Assembly: GCF_029952955.1 (NCBI RefSeq)
Contig: NZ_JASATX010000001.1
Coordinates: 558,001 to 622,000 of the forward strand
DNA: 64,000 nt
Source: Ruicaihuangia caeni
Lineage (GTDB): Bacteria > Actinomycetota > Actinomycetes > Actinomycetales > Microbacteriaceae
Reading direction: 5' to 3'
A model generated the notes under the pieces. It was not told the origin of the DNA. It saw nothing but the letters and a program-made list of their open reading frames with translations, and made no database searches. Every line of letters starts with the position of its first letter. Positions within the stretch are counted from its first letter, which is position 1. Position numbers and translations under genes: made by a program. Below, piece by piece: positions 59,153 through 64,000 of the stretch.

Positions 59153-59285
59153 CACGTCAGCGTAGATCGCGTCGCGGCATCCCGAGTGGCGCAACTCGGG
59201 TCACAATGGAGTGACGGCCCCGTCATTTCGTGCCTGAGAGGCCTCGCAGCGCACGCCGACCCGACGAATCAGGACCACATCGCTG

Positions 59286-60569
59286 GTGCCAACCCACAGC
59301 ACTGAACCCGCGGGATTCCGCGACTCCGCGCCCGGCGGCGTCTCAAGCCCCGACCACGCGCCACCCGCGCCGACCGACGACCCCGCGGTGAGCGAGCGCT
59401 GGCCGCTGCTCGACCGGATCGCGCACACCCTCGGCCGACGACTCGTCGATGGCCACTCGCTGGGTCTGGAGGTCGGCGGAGACGGCTTCGTCGAAGGCTT
59501 CCGCCTGGAGCTCGAGCAACCCGAGGGCGGGACGCAGCAGCAGGTCGTGTACCTCGAGACGCGGCCCGAATCCGTGCAGCGCGACGGCGTGCTGAGTCTG
59601 CGCGACGTCGACGGCACCTCGGTCGCGGTGTGGCTGTATCCGCGCGATCCCGAGCTGCCCGCCCTTCCTGCCGCGGTCTATCCGGAGTCGGCTGCGGGGC
59701 TGCTGGCCAATATGGGCGTGCTGTGCCGTGAGCTGACCCTCTCGCTGATTGCCTACCGGCCGGGGAAGCGCGCTGTCGTGCGGGCGGAGGCCGAGGGCGT
59801 GGACGCATTCCTCAAAGTGTTCGCCCCGCGCTCGACCGCCGCTCTCGTCGAGAAGTACACCACCTGGCACGAGTCGGGCCTGCCTACGCCGAGGCTGCTG
59901 GGCTGGAGCGACCGAGGCCTGATCGCGTTCGCGGCGCTGCCTGGCGCGACCGCAGCGGCGAGTCTTGACCGCATCGACGACCACGACCGCTTCCTCGATG
60001 AGATCGTGGCGCTGCAGCGAGCGATCGCCGCGGTTCCAAGCGCCCAGCTCGCCCGACCCTCCCTCGCGACTCGCGTCGACTGGTACGAGCAGCGGCTGGC
60101 AGCACTCATGCCGGAGCACAGCGCGAGCATCGGCACCGTGGGGCAAGTGGTCGCCCGCACGCTGGCTGCCACGCCTGCTGCGCTTCCTGTCACGGTGCAC
60201 GGCGATCTGCACATCGGCCAGGTCTTCATCGATGGCCGGGGCGACGTCTGCGGCGTGCTCGACATCGATACGGCGGGTCTCGGCGACCCGGCAGACGATG
60301 CGGCCGCGTTCTACGCCCATCTCGTGGTCACGGCCCTGTATCACCGCGATCAGCCGCGTCTCGCCGCGACAGCGTCCGAACTGGCGTCGCGTTGGATCAG
60401 GCGGTGGCCCAAGGCAGACCGGTCGTTCGCGTTGCGCGCGAAGGCCATCGCGGCGACGCATCTCCTCGCGCACGCGCTGAGCGATGCGGTGCCCCGCGAG
60501 TACCTGCTGCACGCCGCCGGAATTCTCGCGGCCGAGTTGCAGCAGGAGGCGGTCGTCCAGGCGGACTGA
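59286..60569 (+). CDS. Maltokinase-like aminoglycoside phosphotransferase-fold kinase
   Basis: A 427-residue protein. An N-terminal cap-like region (HTLGRRLVDGHSLGLEVGGDGFVEGFRLELEQ) precedes an APH-type kinase domain: AFLKVFAPRSTAALVEKYTTWH supplies the ATP-site Lys, VTVHGDLHIGQVFIDGRGDVCGVLDIDTAGLGDPADDAA supplies the catalytic HGD and the metal-binding DID. It resembles maltokinase or trehalose-linked kinases, but the sugar is uncertain. The start is unsure (GTG 59286 or GTG 59389). Confidence 0.75.
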   Translation: MPTHSTEPAGFRDSAPGGVSSPDHAPPAPTDDPAVSERWPLLDRIAHTLGRRLVDGHSLGLEVGGDGFVEGFRLELEQPEGGTQQQVVYLETRPESVQRDGVLSLRDVDGTSVAVWLYPRDPELPALPAAVYPESAAGLLANMGVLCRELTLSLIAYRPGKRAVVRAEAEGVDAFLKVFAPRSTAALVEKYTTWHESGLPTPRLLGWSDRGLIAFAALPGATAAASLDRIDDHDRFLDEIVALQRAIAAVPSAQLARPSLATRVDWYEQRLAALMPEHSASIGTVGQVVARTLAATPAALPVTVHGDLHIGQVFIDGRGDVCGVLDIDTAGLGDPADDAAAFYAHLVVTALYHRDQPRLAATASELASRWIRRWPKADRSFALRAKAIAATHLLAHALSDAVPREYLLHAAGILAAELQQEAVVQAD

Positions 60570-60596
60570 CCCCAGCCGGGATGACTGCTTACGCGA

Positions 60597-61667
60597 TCAG
60601 TTCGGCGTTGCCGGCAGAATGCCCAATTCCTCGAGGTGATCGGCGAGACCTGCGCCGTCCGGAGCCCAGATCCAGGGGGCGCGGTCGTCGCGAGGCTCGC
60701 TCTTGTGCCGACCTCCCGCGAGCACTGCCTCGGAGGGCGAGAGTCGGCGGATGGCGATGGCCGCCACGGCATCCGGATGCTGCTCTGCGAAGTCGCTGTA
60801 CAACGACTCGTCGTGCTGGCCATCGTCGCCGATCAAGAGCCACTTGAGGTCAGGGAACTCTTCGGCCAGACGCTCAAGGTTCTTCTGCTTGTGCGCACGG
60901 CCGCTGCGGAACCACCGGTCGTGCGTCGGACCCCAGTCGGTCAGCAGCAGCGGCCCCGGGGGGTACATATTGCGGTCGAGGAACCGGCCGAGCGCCGGGG
61001 CGACGTTCCACGCTCCGGTCGAGAGGTAGATGAACGGAGCCTCGGGGTGAGCCTGGGCGAGCCGGTCATACAGCACCGGCATCCCGGTCACCGCGCGACG
61101 GGCATGCTCATGCACCACGAAGGCGTTCCAGGCCGCGAGCAGCGGTCGGGGGAGCGCGGTGACCATGACGGTGTCGTCGACATCGGAGAGGATGCCGAGG
61201 CGCGCCTGGTCGTCGACGACGTACACCGGTGCCACCACCGGTTCGGTGTCGTTCGTTCTGATCGTCAACTGCTGCCAGCCGGCCTGCAGCGTCGATTCGA
61301 GCCGTGCGTCGATCACGCCGCCGCGGTCGGCGAGGAGCTCCACCTCGACGCCGTCGATGTCGACGATGACTGGAGTGTCGCCGACGGGGATGCTGAAGAA
61401 CGCGCGCCAACCGCGAACCTTGCGGTAGCGCTCGGTATCAGCGGCATCCGGTCTGGTGAGCACGACCCGGCACAGCACGCGCACCCAGCCTGGACGGTCG
61501 TTCGCGGTGCGCCCATACGCGGTGTAGGGGATCACCGTCGTGACCAGGCCACGGCGCCGACCGCGGCGGAGCCGGAACCGGTGGAACCGGTCCTCCATGC
61601 GCGCGGCCCAGTGCATGATCGGGCCCTGCTGCCCACGCATCGCCTTCGACGTTCTGGCTCTGGGCAT
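60597..61667 (-). CDS. App1-like phosphatidate phosphatase domain protein (DUF2183)
   Basis: A 356-residue protein. An N-terminal beta domain (residues about 40-150) is followed by a HAD-type phosphatase domain with ARLGILSDVDDTVMVT (DxDxT nucleophile motif), FIYLSTGAWNVAP, and LKWLLIGDDGQHD (motif IV Asp pair). This is the App1/DUF2183 family, whose yeast member is a phosphatidate phosphatase; the bacterial substrate is unproven. It converges on the kinase gene. Confidence 0.9.
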   Translation of the reverse strand: MPRARTSKAMRGQQGPIMHWAARMEDRFHRFRLRRGRRRGLVTTVIPYTAYGRTANDRPGWVRVLCRVVLTRPDAADTERYRKVRGWRAFFSIPVGDTPVIVDIDGVEVELLADRGGVIDARLESTLQAGWQQLTIRTNDTEPVVAPVYVVDDQARLGILSDVDDTVMVTALPRPLLAAWNAFVVHEHARRAVTGMPVLYDRLAQAHPEAPFIYLSTGAWNVAPALGRFLDRNMYPPGPLLLTDWGPTHDRWFRSGRAHKQKNLERLAEEFPDLKWLLIGDDGQHDESLYSDFAEQHPDAVAAIAIRRLSPSEAVLAGGRHKSEPRDDRAPWIWAPDGAGLADHLEELGILPATPN

Positions 61668-61795
61668 TGCCCAAGTCTCGCATGAGTGATCCGAGCTCGA
61701 CGAACCCGCGTGGCGCGCCTCGAACTCTCAGCCGTAGCCCCCTGTCGCCCCAGAACTGGGGATGTATATTTTCCTCACAACGATAGGAGTCTGCG

Positions 61796-62473
61796 GTGCC
61801 CCAACAGCATTCCGTCGAAACCCGAACGAAGAAGGCCTCTGCCGCCCGCAACGAGGCCCTCATCAGGAATGAACCCGTCCAGGCTCGAAGCGCCGCCCGA
61901 TTGGACGCGCTGCTCGACGCGGCCGCCGCCGTGGTCGACGAGATCGGGTACGAGCGGCTGACGACCGCCATGGTGGCCGAGGGTGCGGGCGCTTCGATCG
62001 GCACGGTGTACCGGTACTTCCCGGATCGCATCGCTGTGCTGCAGGCGCTGTCGCAGCGCAACCATGACAGGCTGCTCGCGCGTCTCGACGCTGTGCTCGC
62101 CGATGAAGGCCACGGCGACTGGGACGAAGCGCTCACGGCGGTGTTCGACGCCCTCGCCGACGCGTTCCGCACCGAGCCGAGTTTCGCATCGCTGCGCGTG
62201 GGCGACGTGCTCGATCTGCGCCCGCCCGCCCATGACGCGACCGCCTACGACCGCATCGCCGACGAGACGCTCGACCGCATCGCCTCATCGTTCGGACTGA
62301 CGATCAGCGACGATGCGCGCTTTGACTTCCACGTGTGCCTCGCTCTGGCCGATGCCCTGCTCGGTCGTGCGTTCGCACGCGACCCGAAGGGCGACAAGCG
62401 GCACCTCGAGGCTGGACGCACGCTGATGTCAGCGGCGATGCAGCGGCATCTCGGCGGGTCTGTCAAGCGCTGA
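61796..62473 (+). CDS. TetR family transcriptional regulator
   Basis: A 225-residue repressor-type protein. The N-terminal helix-turn-helix spans about residues 33-82 (LDALLDAAAAVVDEIGYERLTTAMVAEGAGASIGTVYRYFPDRIAVLQAL). The ligand domain follows. GTG 61796 has TAGGAG about 8 bases upstream, and an AT-rich TGTATATTTT lies upstream as a likely promoter element. It diverges from the App1 gene across 128 bp, so it may regulate that gene and itself. Confidence 0.9.
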   Translation: MPQQHSVETRTKKASAARNEALIRNEPVQARSAARLDALLDAAAAVVDEIGYERLTTAMVAEGAGASIGTVYRYFPDRIAVLQALSQRNHDRLLARLDAVLADEGHGDWDEALTAVFDALADAFRTEPSFASLRVGDVLDLRPPAHDATAYDRIADETLDRIASSFGLTISDDARFDFHVCLALADALLGRAFARDPKGDKRHLEAGRTLMSAAMQRHLGGSVKR

Positions 62474-62510
62474 ACCCGGTCGACGGCTCGCTCGGTGAGC
62501 GGTTGCTGAA

Positions 62511-63278
62511 TCACCCTTGCCCGGGACTCGGCCGACCATCCTCCTCAGAGGGTGAGTCGCTGCTTGTCGCAGTGTCGGCATCCGCCTGGCCCACCGGCTT
62601 GCTTTCGCCGGTGACGGGGTCGACCACCACGAGCATGTGCCGGTTCGCACTTCGGGAGAGCGCCCGCTTCACGAGCAGGACGACGACGAAGAAGACGATC
62701 AGGATGCCGGCGAGCACATAGCCCGCGAAGTGCAGCTGCTTCGAGATCAGCTCGCGCGTCACGTTCCCGGCGGTGGCGCCCACCGTGACGTACACGAACG
62801 CCCACAGCACGCACGCGGGCGTCGTCCACGCCATGAAACGCCGGTATCGCATGGTGCTCATGCCGACCGTGAGCGGGATGAGCGAGTGCAGCACCGGGAG
62901 GAACCGCGAGATGAACACCGCGATGCCGCCGCGACGGTCGAGATACTGCTGGGCGCGCACCCAGTTCGACTCGCCGATTCGACGGCCGAGCCTGCTGCGG
63001 CGGATCCAGGGGCCGAAGTAACGGCCCAGTGCGAATCCGACGCTCTCCCCGATGAGCGCCCCCACGATCACCGCCAGCATGAGCGCGACATACATCACAG
63101 GGTTGACCAGGGGGTTCTCGGTCGCGAGCGCTGCGACGACCACGATCGAGTCGCCGGGCACGATGAGCCCGATGAGCACCGACGTCTCGAGCATGATGCC
63201 GACCCCCGCCAGCACGACGCGCAGCACCGGATCGACACTGTCGACGAGCTGCAGCAGCCACGAGAGGGCGTCGTTCAC
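62511..63278 (-). CDS. DedA family membrane protein
   Basis: A 255-residue membrane protein. LIGLIVPGDSIVVVAALA, ALIGESVGFALGRYFGPWIRRS, and YLDRRGGIAVFISRFLPVLHSLIPLTVGMSTMRYRRFMAWTTPACVLWAF carry the DedA/SNARE-associated signature (F-x-R-F-x-P-x-x-R/H). DedA proteins flip undecaprenyl phosphate or phospholipids. The C-terminus is a charged cytoplasmic tail. Confidence 0.93.
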   Translation of the reverse strand: MNDALSWLLQLVDSVDPVLRVVLAGVGIMLETSVLIGLIVPGDSIVVVAALATENPLVNPVMYVALMLAVIVGALIGESVGFALGRYFGPWIRRSRLGRRIGESNWVRAQQYLDRRGGIAVFISRFLPVLHSLIPLTVGMSTMRYRRFMAWTTPACVLWAFVYVTVGATAGNVTRELISKQLHFAGYVLAGILIVFFVVVLLVKRALSRSANRHMLVVVDPVTGESKPVGQADADTATSSDSPSEEDGRPSPGQG

Positions 63279-63721
63279 GCCACGAGCCTAGCGGCGGCAT
63301 CCGAGCGGGTCACAGAGCCGATTTCGCGCCAGAACCAGCGCGGGCCGCCAGTTGAGTCCTTCTCAGGTAACAGTGCTGTAACGTCTTGAACCCTGCTCAC
63401 TACCGGTAGAACGAGCTGTTCTGCCGCAGAATCATGCGGAATCCGGCAGAGTTCGCTCCGATCCGGCAGGACTAGAGGCCGCTCGAACGGCTTGCTACGG
63501 TGGTTGCGCTCCGGGCGCGGACCAGAGGTTCGCGGTGAGGAGCACCCGCCCCAGGCCGCGACCGGTGCCACCGCGCCGTGCGTATGGTCGGGAACAGCGC
63601 GGGCTCGCTACCGAATGCGCGCCCTAGACGCACTGCCTGTTGCTCTTCCGGGCTGGTGCGCCGCAGTCCTGACCCGGACCGCCGACTCAGCACCGACGCC
63701 GTCGCGTCGGTACGGAGCATT
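63279..63721. promoter_or_regulatory. 443-bp intergenic region with nested inverted repeats
   Basis: No gene seen. Visible structure: AGAAC-N5-GTTCT (63408-63422); TCTGCCG (63420-63426) paired with CGGCAGA (63444-63450), enclosing CCGCA-N6-TGCGG (63424-63439); and a direct repeat ATCCGGCAG at 63441-63449 and 63461-63469, spaced 20 bp. This looks like the control region of the osmoprotectant transporter that follows. Confidence 0.5.
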
Positions 63722-64000
63722 GTGACCGAAGACATCGCCCTGAAAGCAGATGGTCTCTACAAAGTGTTCGGGCGCCGCCCGAAGGATGCCGTCGAGCAGC
63801 TTCGCCGTGGAGTAGCCCGCGACGAGCTGCGCGACGTGACCGCCGCCGTCATCGACGCCGGCTTCGAGGTTCGCCGCGGAGAGATCTTCGTCGTGATGGG
63901 ACTGTCGGGTTCCGGCAAGTCCACGCTCATCAGGATGCTCAACGGGCTGCTCGAACCGACCGAGGGCAGCGTGACGATCGCCGGAGAGCGCGTCACCGGC
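63722..64000 (+). CDS. proV: Glycine betaine/proline ABC transporter ATP-binding protein, ProV-like (partial)
   Basis: The first 93 residues of an ATPase, cut by the window end. The N-terminal LYKVFGRRPKDAVEQLRRG and the extension before VTAAVIDAGFEVRRGEIFVVMGLSGSGKSTLIRMLNGLLEPTEG match the ProV/OpuAA family, with Walker A near 59-67. It energises uptake of compatible solutes such as glycine betaine. GTG start, with no strong ribosome-binding site visible. Confidence 0.88.
   Translation, partial: MTEDIALKADGLYKVFGRRPKDAVEQLRRGVARDELRDVTAAVIDAGFEVRRGEIFVVMGLSGSGKSTLIRMLNGLLEPTEGSVTIAGERVTG

Overview
The window is high-GC, densely packed DNA with many 4-bp stop/start overlaps (ATGA, GTGA) and frequent GTG starts. 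Together with the DUF222-type HNH endonuclease, the DUF3516 helicase, VKOR, DUF4383, DUF6186 and DUF6766 proteins and a single-membrane flagellum, this points to a motile actinobacterium, most likely of the Microbacteriaceae (Microbacterium-like). The genus is inference. No rRNA, tRNA, CRISPR array, prophage or transposase was seen.

Layout. 0.2-6.0 kb (+): a translationally coupled run of a DJ-1-like protein, a MacB/FtsX-type ABC exporter, a DHA2-type MFS pump and a GNAT acetyltransferase. 6.0-8.4 kb: a glutamine amidotransferase-like protein, a DHFR-like reductase and two small membrane proteins. 8.4-16.3 kb (-): a polyamine-type operon with a PotABCD-like ABC importer, a YtcJ-like amidohydrolase, a PuuB-like FAD amine oxidase and a cupin. 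A succinate-semialdehyde-type aldehyde dehydrogenase lies at 18.6-20.0 kb. 16.6-18.5 kb: small membrane proteins, including a 27-residue peptide gene, and an SRPBCC protein.

20.2-51.9 kb is a nearly complete flagellar locus. A minus-strand group (fliW, flgL, flgK, flgN) diverges from a FliA-type sigma factor gene. Two alpha/beta hydrolases, flagellin, fliD, fliS and a small fliT-position gene follow. Next come flgB-flgC-fliE-fliF-fliG-fliH-fliI-fliJ-[NlpC/P60-FliK fusion]-flgD-flgE, then a three-gene insertion (DUF222-HNH endonuclease, DUF4383, lipoprotein), and finally flbD-motA-motB-fliM-fliN-fliO-fliP-fliQ-fliR-flhB-flhA-csrA. Four sigma-28-type promoters sharing TAAC-N15-GCCGATAG (one degenerate) precede flagellin, flgB, flbD and fliM. 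GGA-loop hairpins of CsrA-site type lie in the flagellin and flgB leaders. With csrA and fliW at opposite ends of the locus, this suggests transcriptional control by the sigma factor plus post-transcriptional control by CsrA/FliW.

52-64 kb is housekeeping and envelope content: a DsbA-like/VKOR disulfide pair, a Ski2-like helicase, a NagZ-like GH3 lipoprotein, a FUSC exporter, a maltokinase-like phosphotransferase, an App1-like phosphatase, a TetR regulator, a DedA protein, and the start of a ProV-type glycine-betaine ATPase cut by the window end.

The most interesting items are the NlpC/P60-FliK fusion, the predicted leaderless fliM mRNA, the CsrA-type hairpins, the 21-bp coding minisatellite in fliO, the HNH insertion, and an apparently over-represented 7-mer (GGCATCC).
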